NCBI RefSeq assembly: GCF_014873855.1 | Contig: NZ_JADBEL010000015.1 | Span: 1-64,000 of the forward strand | Length of the DNA stretch: 64,000 nucleotides | Source: Sporosarcina limicola | GTDB lineage: Bacteria; Bacillota; Bacilli; Bacillales_A; Planococcaceae | Direction of reading: 5' to 3' | Shown: piece after piece, positions 28,519-37,764 of the stretch | Layout: each line of letters opens with the position of its first letter | How positions within the stretch are numbered: position 1 is the stretch's first letter | Translations under genes and position numbers: made by a program | The notes under the pieces: generated by a model | Seen by the model: the letters and a program-made list of their open reading frames with translations, nothing else | What the model was told of the DNA's origin: nothing | The model's database searches: none

Positions 28519-30240
28519 TTATTTCCCTAGTTTTTTCAGCATAAGTGAAATGACTTTCGCTGCATAAGCCCGGGTAGCGTTTTCTTTCGGGTTAACTCCC
28601 CGTTCTATTTTCCCTCCAAATTCATAAACGGCCACTGTCCCTGATATTTCATGAGTCGCAACCAATAATGGCGCTTCGGTTGGGCTTACATCAGCAGGGA
28701 TGAATTGCAACCCTTCTGGCGACACATCTCCTTCGATGTCTCCGCTGAAATCACGGCTGGAAATCAGAGTAACAAACTTCGCCTCTTGTGGAACAGTGAT
28801 ATCATAGACCATTATCCCGCTGAGCCGTTCGAGGGCGATAAATGCATATCGTTTATCAGCAATCATTCCATGGACCACAGTTTCCGGTTCAGGACCTTTG
28901 GATGCGCTTCGTTTATCATAAGATATTTCATCATGAGTAGTGTTGAAATATTTCGGTAAGGCTTCTGCAATGACGCGCTCGAATTCAGAGCCACTATCAT
29001 ATACGAGCTCCATCGTATCTGCATTGAAAATCGAAAAGCTGCGACCACCATATGTATAGAGTGATTCATATTTCCCGTCGACTTTCCCATTTTCCTTCGT
29101 AATAGTCGTATCTGCTAGTTCATCCAACAATCCCTCTTCTACAAGTTTGTCTAATTCATCCTGTGTATAACCTTGATAATGATCAGCGTTCAACTTAATT
29201 TCATCTTTCACTTTCTTGATTTTAACCTCTTCGGAATAAGCCTCATAATCACGCGAATCTCCTTCATTGGGAGTTAGGATATATGTCGTTCCTTCAACTG
29301 TAAATGAATCGATGGCATCAGGCATATAGTAGCCAAGAAGAGGAAGCTTTTCAATCTCGGTTTTGCCGTTTTTCTTCGCATCAAGTTCGTTGCCTGCGAT
29401 TGAGTGATCTTTGACACCAAGGCCTTTGACATCGATTATTTGGTCCTTTTCAAGATCAACTGCCGCAATTGCATTATTCTCTTGTAACGAAATAAAAGCT
29501 TTTTTGCTATCGGGGGAAATGGTGACGTATTCCGGCTCAAGCTGTTGCGCGATCGTCCCTTTTGAAGAGACACGTACCTTATCATCTAGTGATACCTTGT
29601 CAAATGTGAGCATTTTAGCGGTGATTACCGCCCCTTTTTTCACCTTTTTTGGAATTTCAATCACCGAGATAGACCCCTCTGGATCTACTAAGTAATCCAC
29701 GCTTGGTTCCCCTTCATTGGCAACTACAGCTTTTTTACCATCCGGTGTGAATGTGACCATATCAGGTAAGGAACCCACTTGAACTTTCGTTAAAAACTCC
29801 CCATCCTTTGTAAGAAATGCAATGTAACCACGATCCGTACTTGGATCACTGACTACCGCCACTGCGATCAAATCATCAGTTGGATGGACAGCTATACTAG
29901 TAATATCTTTAACACGATCCATGCCCAAATCCTTCAAATAGACCCGTTTTTTTGATTTAACCTTTGAAAACTTGCCATTTTGCAAATCTGCAAAAGAAAG
30001 TATATCAATCCCGGACTCAGCGCCATTTGTTACGAAAGCCTGCTTCGAAATTGGATCGTATGCCAGGATTTCAGTGCCGCCTTTACCTGCGAGACTATCA
30101 TAGTGCCCAATTTGTGTGATTGGTAATGATGAGCCCTCGTATTGAAAAAATGAAGGCACCTCCGCCATTGCATTTATCGGTGCTCCCGTTGAAAATAAGA
30201 GCCCTATCGCAGTTAAACCTGCTATTACTGATTTTTTCAT
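28519..30240 (-). CDS. Secreted choice-of-anchor-I-type beta-propeller protein
   Basis: 573-residue exported protein. Signal peptide MKKSVIAGLTAIGLLFSTGA with cleavage near AMAE, then repeated propeller blades (TSIAVHPTDDLIAVAVV, LPDMVTFTPDGKKAVVANEG, EYVTISPDSKKAFISLQENN) and the PNEGDSRDYEAYSEEV segment characteristic of the choice-of-anchor I/alkaline-phosphatase-like family. The family is often fused to anchors or esterase-like domains; here the chain ends in NPKENATRAYAAKVISLMLK, which resembles one incomplete SLH helix-loop and may be a vestigial anchor. Enzymatic role not established. Own promoter region, no operon partners. Confidence 0.82.
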   Translation of the reverse strand: MKKSVIAGLTAIGLLFSTGAPINAMAEVPSFFQYEGSSLPITQIGHYDSLAGKGGTEILAYDPISKQAFVTNGAESGIDILSFADLQNGKFSKVKSKKRVYLKDLGMDRVKDITSIAVHPTDDLIAVAVVSDPSTDRGYIAFLTKDGEFLTKVQVGSLPDMVTFTPDGKKAVVANEGEPSVDYLVDPEGSISVIEIPKKVKKGAVITAKMLTFDKVSLDDKVRVSSKGTIAQQLEPEYVTISPDSKKAFISLQENNAIAAVDLEKDQIIDVKGLGVKDHSIAGNELDAKKNGKTEIEKLPLLGYYMPDAIDSFTVEGTTYILTPNEGDSRDYEAYSEEVKIKKVKDEIKLNADHYQGYTQDELDKLVEEGLLDELADTTITKENGKVDGKYESLYTYGGRSFSIFNADTMELVYDSGSEFERVIAEALPKYFNTTHDEISYDKRSASKGPEPETVVHGMIADKRYAFIALERLSGIMVYDITVPQEAKFVTLISSRDFSGDIEGDVSPEGLQFIPADVSPTEAPLLVATHEISGTVAVYEFGGKIERGVNPKENATRAYAAKVISLMLKKLGK

Positions 30241-30382
30241 ATGTATCTACTTCCTTCCTTTCAATCTACATTTACCTTAGCAAAGGAATGTAAAGTTAGA
30301 ATGGATAATAGATTAAGATATTGTAAATGGTGAGTGGAGCTTCGGTCAAAGACATACTTTATTGATTAATATAATTACTTAA

Positions 30383-30397
30383 TGATAATAATTATAA
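30383..30397 (+). promoter_or_regulatory. PerR box upstream of the catalase gene
   Basis: TGATAATAATTATAA differs from the 7-1-7 PerR consensus TTATAAT-N-ATTATAA at one position. It overlaps a TATAAT (30393-30398) that could be the -10 box, about 85 bases before the ATG. PerR is the peroxide-sensing Fur-family repressor of katA in Bacillus, so peroxide induction is expected. Confidence 0.8.
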
Positions 30398-30480
30398 TCT
30401 AATTAGTAGTAATTGATAATTGCATTTGATATAGTAATTAGTGAACACAGCACTTCTACTACATAAGGAGGCGTTTTGAA

Positions 30481-31953
30481 ATGACTAACAATGACAATCA
30501 TAAGAAATTAACAACAGCAGCGGGTGCACCCGTTGTCGATAACCAAAACTCAATGACCGCAGGACCTAGAGGACCGATGTTATTGCAAGATGTTTGGTTC
30601 CTAGAGAAACTCGCACATTTTGATAGAGAGGTTATACCTGAACGCCGGATGCATGCGAAAGGTTCTGGAGCCCATGGTACATTTACCGTAACAAATGATA
30701 TTACGAAGTATACGAAAGCGAAGATTTTCTCTGAGATTGGGAAACAGACGGAAATGTTCTCCCGTTTCTCCACAGTCGCTGGTGAACGCGGGGCTGCAGA
30801 TGCCGAGCGGGATATTCGTGGATTTGCCTTGAAGTTTTATACAGAGGAAGGAAATTGGGATCTTGTCGGAAACAATACTCCGGTCTTTTTCTTTAGAGAC
30901 CCTTTACAATTTCCAGACTTGAACCACGCCGTTAAACGCGATCCACGAACAAATATGCGTAGTGCGACAAACAACTGGGACTTTTGGACTTCATTGCCTG
31001 AAGCACTTCACCAAATAACAATCATCATGAGTGATCGTGGAATTCCGAAAACACTTCGGCATATGCATGGGTTTGGTAGCCACGCATACAGCATGATTAA
31101 TGCTCAAAACGAACGCCATTGGGTTAAATTCCATTTTCATTCCCAACAAGGTATTGAGAATTTGACAGATGCAGAAGCGGGAGAATTGATTGGAACAGAT
31201 CGCGAATCTCATCAAAGGGATCTATTGAACAGCATTGACAATGGGAATTTCCCGAAATGGAAAATGTATATCCAAGTGATGACGGAAGATGAAGCTTTGG
31301 ATATGCCTTATAATCCATTCGACCTTACAAAAGTCTGGTATAAAAAAGACTTCCCTCTTATTGAAGTTGGAGAGTTTGAGCTAAATCGAAATCCCGAAAA
31401 CTATTTCGCTGAAGTAGAACAAGTAGCTTTTACACCTGCTGCAATTGTACCAGGTATCGGCTTCTCTCCTGACAAAATGTTGCAAGGTAGATTATTCTCT
31501 TATGGGGATGCGCAGCGTTACCGTTTAGGCGTCAACCATCATCAAATTCCAGTGAATGCTCCTAAATGTCCATTCCATAGCTACCACCGTGACGGAGCAA
31601 TGCGAGTCGACGGCAATAAAGGCAGTACAGTTCATTATGAACCGAATCGCCATGGCGAATGGCAAGAGCAACCCGATTTCAGAGAACCGCCGCTAAAACT
31701 ACGCGGTGATGCAGGTCACTACGATTTCCGTGAGGACGATAGCGATTACTTCACACAACCAGGTAAACTATTCAACCTAATGAATGATGACCAAAAAGAA
31801 GTACTGTTCGCTAATACAGCCCGGAATATGGGCGACGCTCCAACAGAAATTAAAATCAAACACATTAAACATTGTTACTTGGCCGATCCAGCTTATGGTG
31901 ATGGCGTTGCAAAAGCACTCGACATTCCGTTGAGTGAAGCTGATGTAAAGTGA
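30481..31953 (+). CDS. katA: Monofunctional haem catalase KatA
   Basis: Cytoplasmic clade-3 small-subunit catalase, 490 residues, degrades hydrogen peroxide to water and oxygen. Seen: [19 protein letters not shown] with the distal catalytic His (about residue 61), [20 protein letters not shown], the distal Asn in [16 protein letters not shown], and the proximal haem ligand motif [16 protein letters not shown] (Tyr near 342). NADPH-site residues in the [13 protein letters not shown] region are also present. Strong AAGGAGG; PerR box upstream; hairpin terminator downstream. Confidence 0.97.
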   Translation: MTNNDNHKKLTTAAGAPVVDNQNSMTAGPRGPMLLQDVWFLEKLAHFDREVIPERRMHAKGSGAHGTFTVTNDITKYTKAKIFSEIGKQTEMFSRFSTVAGERGAADAERDIRGFALKFYTEEGNWDLVGNNTPVFFFRDPLQFPDLNHAVKRDPRTNMRSATNNWDFWTSLPEALHQITIIMSDRGIPKTLRHMHGFGSHAYSMINAQNERHWVKFHFHSQQGIENLTDAEAGELIGTDRESHQRDLLNSIDNGNFPKWKMYIQVMTEDEALDMPYNPFDLTKVWYKKDFPLIEVGEFELNRNPENYFAEVEQVAFTPAAIVPGIGFSPDKMLQGRLFSYGDAQRYRLGVNHHQIPVNAPKCPFHSYHRDGAMRVDGNKGSTVHYEPNRHGEWQEQPDFREPPLKLRGDAGHYDFREDDSDYFTQPGKLFNLMNDDQKEVLFANTARNMGDAPTEIKIKHIKHCYLADPAYGDGVAKALDIPLSEADVK

Positions 31954-32018
31954 CAACGGGTGCCTGGCACGGAGACAATTCTGAATCTTATTTATGTCAA
32001 ATTGCTTAGCTGAAAAAT

Positions 32019-32071
32019 AAATCCCAGGTTTACAAACAACTTTAAATTGTTTGTAAACCTGGGATTTTTGA
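32019..32071. terminator. Long perfect hairpin after katA
   Basis: A 21-bp perfect stem (starts AAATCCCAGG, inner end AAACAA) with loop CTTTAAA, followed by a T-run, 65 bases after the catalase stop. It works as a terminator by form. Its core is closely related in sequence to the hairpin at 47254, so it may be a dispersed element used as a terminator. Confidence 0.8.
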
Positions 32072-32099
32072 TTATTCATTTATTAATTCCGTAGATAAC

Positions 32100-32296
32100 T
32101 AACCCTGCACTATGGACGTTTTTCCGATTTCTTTTGAATACCTGCCTCCGCAGTTTCGTAGATTTCTCATAAGCAATATCGATATAATACCTAAGTTCTA
32201 CTTCATCTTTATAGTTGTCTTCTATAATAAGCGCCAAGTATAGATGTTAAAGGCGTGCGAAGGTCGTGAGAGACATTGGTTATAAGATTATTTTTT
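32100..32296 (-). pseudogene. Histidine kinase fragment
   Basis: Minus strand, starting near 32296: KNNLITNVSHDLRTPLTSIL, a clear HisKA H-box, runs into a stop. The neighbouring frame continues LIIEDNYKDEVELRYYIDIA and YEKSTKLRRQ, the expected next helix of a VanS-like kinase. So a frameshift splits the dimerisation domain. The N-terminal sensor and the ATPase domain are missing. A decayed gene. Confidence 0.8.
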
Positions 32297-32410
32297 GTTT
32301 TCTGAGCACTGTGTTTTTATTGAATTGAACCGATTCAATTCGGATGGTATCAATTGAATAAGGTTACTTTAATCGTTTCATGGACGGTTTTTACTAAAAA
32401 CTGCTTCCAT

Positions 32411-32692
32411 CTAGCGCACTTCCGAGAAATCAGATTGATATTCTCCGTTTTTATAGTACCTATCATCATGTTTATCTAGCCATACAGATAAAAAGTAGTC
32501 GAATTTCTCCAGTGAATCCACTAGGAGCTTTGGTGAAAATTCTCCTCCAACATAATCATAATAAATTGGAGTTTCAACTTTACTTATATCTGCAATTACC
32601 GGATTCCCACTCCAACTCGAGATAATAATCCAATTTCTATTCCATTTCATTTCCTTCGATAAATCTTTCCAATATCGAACTATTATTTCCAA
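32411..32692 (-). pseudogene. SUKH/SMI1-KNR4-like protein fragment
   Basis: 93 residues with WIIISSWSGNPVIADISK and a C-terminal SLEKFDYFLSVWLDK segment, the pattern of the C-terminal half of SMI1/KNR4 (SUKH) proteins. These are often immunity proteins of contact-dependent or polymorphic toxins. The N-terminal half is absent: upstream of residue 1 the sequence changes to the unrelated plus-strand remnant at 32.7 kb. Family call is moderate. No toxin gene is intact nearby. Confidence 0.55.
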
Positions 32693-32696
32693 TATT

Positions 32697-33340
32697 GCTG
32701 GCTCAGTACTTGATAAATACGCTTATGTAAATTCAGGAAAAGCTTCGATTTCGATTGGTGGAGGTAAGACTTCTTTAAGAAAACCATTCGGTTCATCTGG
32801 TTATAATGCTTTCACAGGGATGGGACTATCATTGGCTGCTCATGCTACTTTATACACCAAATCTTTTGCAAGTATTCCGGCTTCCCAATTCAAAACGGAT
32901 GCTCTGGAAATAACTGAGTATTATTAAAATTTCATCAGATATAATCTAGCTTCCGAACTTCATAAAGCTGCAGACTTTTCAGGTGCCCTTGCAACATCTG
33001 TCGATATTACCCAAGCTAAACAGACCATGTTAAATGATGGTGCGGTTAATGGGAGCGTTTCCGATAACGCCTTAGGCCTTAGGCCTAAGCTACACTGCAG
33101 GAGCAACAGCATTCCTTTATAACTTAGCTTGGACAGGCGATACATCATTTTATAAGAATTAGATCAAGCTGTAGTGAGAGTTGGAGACGCAAAAAAACTT
33201 GCTGGTGTATCGGCTATGAGAGCAAGTATGGACTCTGGCCATTCTAACAAACGTTCAGTCTGCTATGGCTCACAGGGTCCTCTCGGGATTCGCAGGTTGC
33301 CTAGAACGAGGAATCGCAGATATTACTGATGGAATCTAAT
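32697..33340 (+). pseudogene. Unrecognised frameshifted gene remnant
   Basis: Coding-like sequence in pieces. The first reads SGKASISIGGGKTSLRKPFG and SSGYNAFTGMGLSLAAHATL up to a stop (TAA at 32926-32928). The next reads YNLASELHKAADFSGALATS through VNGSVSDNALG. A 7-bp tandem repeat (GCCTTAG twice, 33069-33082) then shifts the frame, after which SYTAGATAFLYNLAWTGDTS continues to another stop. A third frame continues ELDQAVVRVGDAKKLAGVSA. No start or ribosome site. I do not recognise the family. Confidence 0.6.
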
Positions 33341-33361
33341 AATGATCAGGTGTAGTTTAGA

Positions 33362-34477
33362 TTACTTATATTGCTCTTTGTGTCTTTTTAATGCTTCGTC
33401 TCCATGTATTTTTAAAACATAATGCTCTTCAGCCTCTTTCGTTACAATGCTGATACGAGAAGGATCATTCCAATTATCTCCTGCCATATTATCTGCATCC
33501 TGTGCTAGTAAAGTGAAAATATCATTTTTCACTTCTGAAAAATCACCTTCAAACCATCGGTCTAATATCTTTTCGAATTCAGAATCTTTTTTGACAAATC
33601 GTTTTAAATAAAGAATGTTCTCACGAGCCATTTGGGCTTGCCTTTGTGTTCCTTGCATGGTGGCAGCATAGACCTCGCCATCAGTAATCAGATGGCCTGG
33701 TTCGCCGTAAGTAATTTTTTGTCCTATCATACTCAACATCATATTTACTCCCTCATCAAATGATGTTTCGAGGGTTTTATCTGATATATCGCTAAACTGA
33801 CCTTGAAGTTTTTGTGCAAGCTGATCCTCATTTCCAAGATTCAAAGCGCGGTGAAGAAATACAGCGTAATGCGCACGCGTCACTTTTTCAGTTGGTTTAA
33901 ACTCCCCTTGATAACCGGTTGTAATACCGTTTGAATATAAAGCGCGTACATGCCGGTTTCCCCAATGAGCTGGCGGTACGTCTTTAAAATCTATTTCTGA
34001 CTTTATGGATAAATCAAAAGCTAAGTCGATGATTTTAGCCATTTGTACTCGTGTTAAGAAAGCCTCTGGGTTGAAGTTTCCATTTTGATCTCCATCCATG
34101 ATTCCTGCTCTTTGGACTCTTTGAATGATATCATAGTGAAGATGTGTCTTTTGCACATCCTTAAACTCTTTTGATTGCCTTACTGGTTCAAGTGGTAAAA
34201 CTCTTGATAATAGGGCAGCTACATGTTTACGGCTAATATTTTCTTCTGGCTTAAATGTACCGTCAGGGTAACCGCTAATATAGCCTAAGTTATGCATTTC
34301 ATTAATGATTTCAAAATAAGGACTTTCGCTTGATACATCTTTGAATATCCCTTCATGGGAAGTGCTTTTATCTACTTTAGCCGCTTCGACATGATCATTT
34401 GCAGGAACAATATAAACTGCTGAAGGAATAGCGACTAGTGCTGTTAGGCTTGCTAAGAATAACTTTTTATTTTTCAT
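33362..34477 (-). CDS. SLH-domain surface protein
   Basis: 371-residue exported cell-wall protein. Start at the ATG at 34477 with AAGGAG at 6 bases; the frame is open 15 codons further. Signal peptide MKNKKLFLASLTALVAIPSA, cleavage near VEA. Three SLH domains follow: FKDVSSESPYFEIINEMHNL, FKDVQKTHLHYDIIQRVQRA and FKDVPPAHWGNRHVRALYSN, each ending in a TR- or RKH-type motif. These would bind pyruvylated secondary cell-wall polymer. The C-terminal 150 residues (from about 225) are helical and acidic, with no recognised domain. It lies in the decayed zone but is itself intact. Confidence 0.9.
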   Translation of the reverse strand: MKNKKLFLASLTALVAIPSAVYIVPANDHVEAAKVDKSTSHEGIFKDVSSESPYFEIINEMHNLGYISGYPDGTFKPEENISRKHVAALLSRVLPLEPVRQSKEFKDVQKTHLHYDIIQRVQRAGIMDGDQNGNFNPEAFLTRVQMAKIIDLAFDLSIKSEIDFKDVPPAHWGNRHVRALYSNGITTGYQGEFKPTEKVTRAHYAVFLHRALNLGNEDQLAQKLQGQFSDISDKTLETSFDEGVNMMLSMIGQKITYGEPGHLITDGEVYAATMQGTQRQAQMARENILYLKRFVKKDSEFEKILDRWFEGDFSEVKNDIFTLLAQDADNMAGDNWNDPSRISIVTKEAEEHYVLKIHGDEALKRHKEQYK

Positions 34478-35138
34478 ACTATACTCCTTTTGATTTTCTT
34501 TTATATTAACATGAACACTCATTTTATTTCAAATATATGTTAAAAAAAGAATTTAAACGATAAAGAAGATAAATTTAATTATATTGGAGGGGTGGGGTAT
34601 TAATGACATTTTCTTCTTAGATTTTGAAGACAAGCATAGATTGGCAAAGCAAAAAAACCAGACGTGTTGATTATGAATAAATTTCCATAAAAAATCGACA
34701 AAAAGGAACGCTCTCTTGTAAGATGTAAGTACTACCAAACAATTTACGAGAAGAGGCGCTCCCTATGAAACAGAATACCATATTCCCAAATTTTCTGGAT
34801 AATCAACACGCCTGTTAATAAAAGTATAAAACTTAAATTCAACTTATATAGATTATCAATCATGCCTAATTCCCAGTAAATAATCGGATATATCGCTGAT
34901 TTCACTCTAGGAACTCCGAGAGCTTATAGTACTTCGAGAATCATATTTGAAATACCCTCTTGATAACTAGTTCTCAATATAGTTCACTTGGCAAATTGAG
35001 AATAAAAGCTATTTAAGTTAACGGATTTCAGCCATTGTCGAGATAAAGCAACGACTAGTATAATCCCTTAAAAAGTTGAACGCCCATTAAGTTACAAACC
35101 AACTTTAACGGACGTTCTTGTTATCAATTAATCGAAAC
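34478..35138. other. Intergenic, AT-rich, possible transposase debris
   Basis: No intact gene. At 34703-34721 and 34744-34764 an imperfect inverted repeat (AAGGAACGC-TCT / AGAGGCGCTCCCT) precedes an ATG at 34765. From it MKQNTIFPNFLDNQH reads open for 15 codons, in the style of a transposase N-terminus, before it stops. The family is not identified. The remainder shows nothing. Confidence 0.35.
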
Positions 35139-35480
35139 TTAGAGCTTTTTAACAAACTCAGATTTTAACTGCATAGCCCCAAAACCATCAATTTTGCAAT
35201 CAATATCATGATCCCCATCAACCAAACGGATAGTTTTTACTTTTGTACCTACTTTTACGACTGATGAGCTTCCTTTTACTTTAAGGTCTTTAATTACTGT
35301 TACTGAATCACCATCATTTAAGACATTGCCATTTGAATCTTTAACAATCCTTTTTTCTTCACTATTTTCAGTTTCCGATTCTAAAGTCCACTCATGCGCA
35401 CATTCTGGGCAAACAAATACACTTCCATCTTCGTAAGTGTATTCTGAATTACATTTTGGGCAATTTGGCAAGTTTGACAT
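35139..35480 (-). CDS. PhnA/YjdM-family zinc-ribbon protein
   Basis: 113 residues, start at the ATG at 35480 preceded by GGAGG at 10 bases; the frame is open for 34 codons upstream with no site. N-terminal zinc ribbon CPKC...CPEC (residues 7-29), then an SH3-like C-terminal part with [20 protein letters not shown] and the ending [15 protein letters not shown]. This is the full family plan (about 110 residues in E. coli YjdM). Despite the old name phnA it has no shown role in phosphonate breakdown. Function unknown. Confidence 0.9.
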   Translation of the reverse strand: MSNLPNCPKCNSEYTYEDGSVFVCPECAHEWTLESETENSEEKRIVKDSNGNVLNDGDSVTVIKDLKVKGSSSVVKVGTKVKTIRLVDGDHDIDCKIDGFGAMQLKSEFVKKL

Positions 35481-35925
35481 AATTTCATTTCCTCCATTCG
35501 TTATTGGTGATTCTAGTGTATAAGGAATATTTACAAACCCCTTACTTACATGTTGCCACAGTCTTCTCGTAATGACAATCATTCCGAAAAGTTCCGGGTA
35601 TCAGGTTCTCGTTCGATTATAATAGCATCTGCATCCTAGAGTTATGCGCTGTCCAAAAATAATTTATACGTTAACATATTAGGTTCTAAGGCATTATCAA
35701 AAAAATAACGAACCAATTTTAACTATATATGTTGAACTATAGAATCCTACTAACAACGCTCGGCGCTTGGGGATGCCTCCCGCGATAAGCCCAGTAGACA
35801 CCTTCGTTGGAGATCACGGGTATATCCTATGTTCAACTTAACTAAGTATAAAAAAGATTGATACTCTAACAAAAACTAGCATCCAATTCCATCTAAAGGA
35901 GCCGAACTTTCTTTTTCCAAGATAT
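35481..35925. other. Intergenic region
   Basis: No gene. Holds the GC-rich repeat at 35730-35837; otherwise AT-rich with no clear feature. Confidence 0.5.
35730..35837. repeat. Dispersed GC-rich repeat flanked by inverted GTTGAAC
   Basis: GTTGAAC-TATAG (35730) and CCTAT-GTTCAAC (35825-35837) are inverted and bracket about 90 GC-rich bases (CGGCGCTTGGGGATGCCTCC is inside) in an otherwise AT-rich stretch. Looks like a small non-autonomous or dispersed repeat. A similar GC-rich text is known to me from intergenic regions of Sporosarcina-like genomes, from memory only. Confidence 0.5.
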
Positions 35926-36252
35926 TTGTCCAATAAGAAAGCCTCCATTGTGCCAATTGAATTTTTCAAAAGGAGTGAAGAATTCAAAACCCATTCTATT
36001 GGTTGTGGCCCCTTCCAATTAATACGTCATGATGAGAATATGATTCGTCTTGATGTCTTTCCAAACTATTACGGGGAGCGTCCATGGTTAGACCATGTAG
36101 AAATCATCAAAATACCCCTCTCCATTCATAGTGAAACAAAACATCCCCTGCTGTTGAGAGCACCAGATACATCGTGGAATGAGGTCCTTATTCAGGAAGA
36201 AGGAGCTACTTTCATCGCATTCAATTGTTACAAACAATTGGAATTACACTGA
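35926..36252 (+). pseudogene. SgrR-like solute-binding protein fragment
   Basis: 108 residues. IGCGPFQLIRHDENMIRLDV and FPNYYGERPWLDHVEIIKIP match the middle of the peptide/nickel-type binding domain (SBP_bac_5) as found in SgrR-family regulators. The chain then has an abnormal tail. The N-terminal helix-turn-helix and most of the binding domain are absent. Remnant of a lost regulator or transport gene. Confidence 0.7.
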
Positions 36253-36282
36253 ATTGAGCGAGTCCCAAGCTCGCGAAAGTTT

Positions 36283-36625
36283 TCTTATTTCACTAAACCA
36301 ATCGCTTCCCATTCACGTCGATGGGTAAAGTTTTCAGCTAACGTATTCGCCTTATCCGTGACACTTTCTGGGTAGCCAAGTATTTCTAGCAGCTTAATGG
36401 CATTTCTCGTTTCTGATGGACCTAGGTGGACAGTATAGTCGAACAGAACCTTTCCATTTTCGATTGATTCCCTGAAATGATAGTTCGTGTATGCAGATCT
36501 CGCCATTTCAGTTAGTTCAATATCATGTGATGCGATGATGTTCATTCCTTTATTCGAAGCGAGCCACTCCATCATCGCGGCCGACGCTGCAATTCGTTCG
36601 ATTGTGTTGGTTCCTTTGAGAATTT
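36283..36625 (-). pseudogene. Duplicate 3' end of the mutS-like gene
   Basis: About 343 bases that repeat the 3' end of the intact MutS-family gene (44217-44559) with a few substitutions; 5 of the last 96 residues differ (for example MARSAY versus MAASAY). Homology stops abruptly after CCTTTGAGAATTT at 36625. The copy has no start and no 5' part. It is the left member of a direct repeat that brackets 7.6 kb including the lanthipeptide cluster. Confidence 0.92.
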
Positions 36626-36628
36626 AAA

Positions 36629-36722
36629 GTACCCAGTGCCTGTCACTTATTAAAATGAGAAAGTTTGAAAAGTCATGTTTGTTTGAACTAACATGATTGT
36701 TTCGGTGACAGGCACTCCGTAC
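36629..36722. repeat. 94-bp element with 18-bp terminal inverted repeats
   Basis: GTACCCAGTGCCTGTCAC at the left and GTGACAGGCACTCCGTAC at the right match as inverted repeats with two mismatches. Inside, CATGTT...AACATG forms a second hairpin. It sits exactly between the mutS fragment (ends 36625) and the truncated permease (resumes near 36723). Reads as a MITE-like or REP-like element. Confidence 0.75.
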
Positions 36723-37764
36723 TTCGGAAAAATAACACAACATAGGCTACTACCACAAATCCATATGTATTATATAGAGGTATCGGCATCCACTGTGCAT
36801 TCCAAAGTAAAATGAGACCGACAACAAGCACAATTCCTGGAATCGTGTTTGGTAATAAACCCAATAAATCAATAAGTCGCTGTGAAATCTCTTCTGCACG
36901 ACCAATTTGAAGTGCTAGAAATAATCCGAGTAATGCAGCAACTGTCGCTGCTAATAGTGCTAATCCTAGGCTGTTTGTCAATGCTTTTAGACCAGGGGAA
37001 CCAACGCTCAACAGCTCGCTATAGTGGGCCATCGTGAAATTCCCCCCATTGCAATCCGTTCCCCCGGAGCTTTTGCAACGACCCAACAATTATAGAGAAG
37101 TAAGGTACTCCCATCGATATTGCTAAGAGGACTATAATGTAACCCCAAAGATCCACCTTTTTCCATCCAGTCAGTACAACGTTAGATTGACGACCACCTT
37201 TTCCGCCAATTGTAGAGTCTTGAAACTTTCTAGAAATAATAGTTTGCATATACCAAAACAACTTACATATAGCAAGTAGAACAGACGCAAGTGAGGTTGT
37301 CTTTCCAAAGTCAATTGGCCAATTTGAAACATATTTATGGATTTCACTCGTTAATACGTAAAATCCGATTTGTCGGCCAAACGTAGCGGGCGTCCCAAAC
37401 TCTGCAAACATTTTATTGAACAACCACCTACTAAAGTAGGTGGAATCTATTTGGGCTAAAGCCCACTAAAGATAAAAATCAAAAACAAAGCTCAAAAACT
37501 AAAAGATAAGACTAAAGCATATACCGTCTAAAGACGGTGGTTTTTGTCCACTCTTTTGAAAAATAATCCAAGTAAAATCGTATTCAAAATGACCTGATTG
37601 AGCTTGGCATTTACGATCGCCTGAAGCGGTAAAAGCCATTCGGACTGTTCTTCTGGATGAACGCTTGTTAACAATACTAAGCATAAAGGGGCAACAACTA
37701 ATATGCTCAAAAGAACATATTAAATCGCCATTCCACATCTTCTCAAATTCCAAATCCGCTGCAT
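36723..37764 (-). pseudogene. Iron-type ABC transporter permease, multiply broken
   Basis: Minus strand from an ATG at 37764: MQRIWNLRRCGMAI, stop, then SILVVAPLCLVLLTSVHPEE and LNQVILNTILLGLF. The frame is then interrupted by the hairpin element at 37421-37545. After it come FNKMFAEFGTPATFGRQIGF and YVLTSEIHKYV (end of permease domain 1), VDLWGYIIVLLAISMGVPYF (start of domain 2), a frameshift, and SPGLKALTNSLGLALLAATV. It ends in VVVAYVVLFF at the 94-bp repeat. Double-domain permeases of this kind (AfuB/FbpB type, about 550 residues) carry ferric iron or phosphonates. Most of domain 1 and the end of domain 2 are lost. Confidence 0.85.
37421..37545. mobile_element. IS200/IS605-type non-autonomous hairpin element
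   Basis: Three hairpins with the same TAAA loop: CCACCTAC-TAAA-GTAGGTGG (37424-37443), GGGC-TAAA-GCCC (37453-37464) and ACCGTC-TAAA-GACGGT (37523-37538). Subterminal hairpins at both ends, with no terminal inverted repeats, are the mark of IS200/IS605 elements; here only about 125 bases remain and no transposase. It lies inside the permease pseudogene. Confidence 0.7.

Noticed and set aside
33069-33089. Tandem GCCTTAG repeat as a phase-variation switch
   Set aside because: Only two units, and the same gene carries another stop and frameshift and has no start, so decay is the better explanation.
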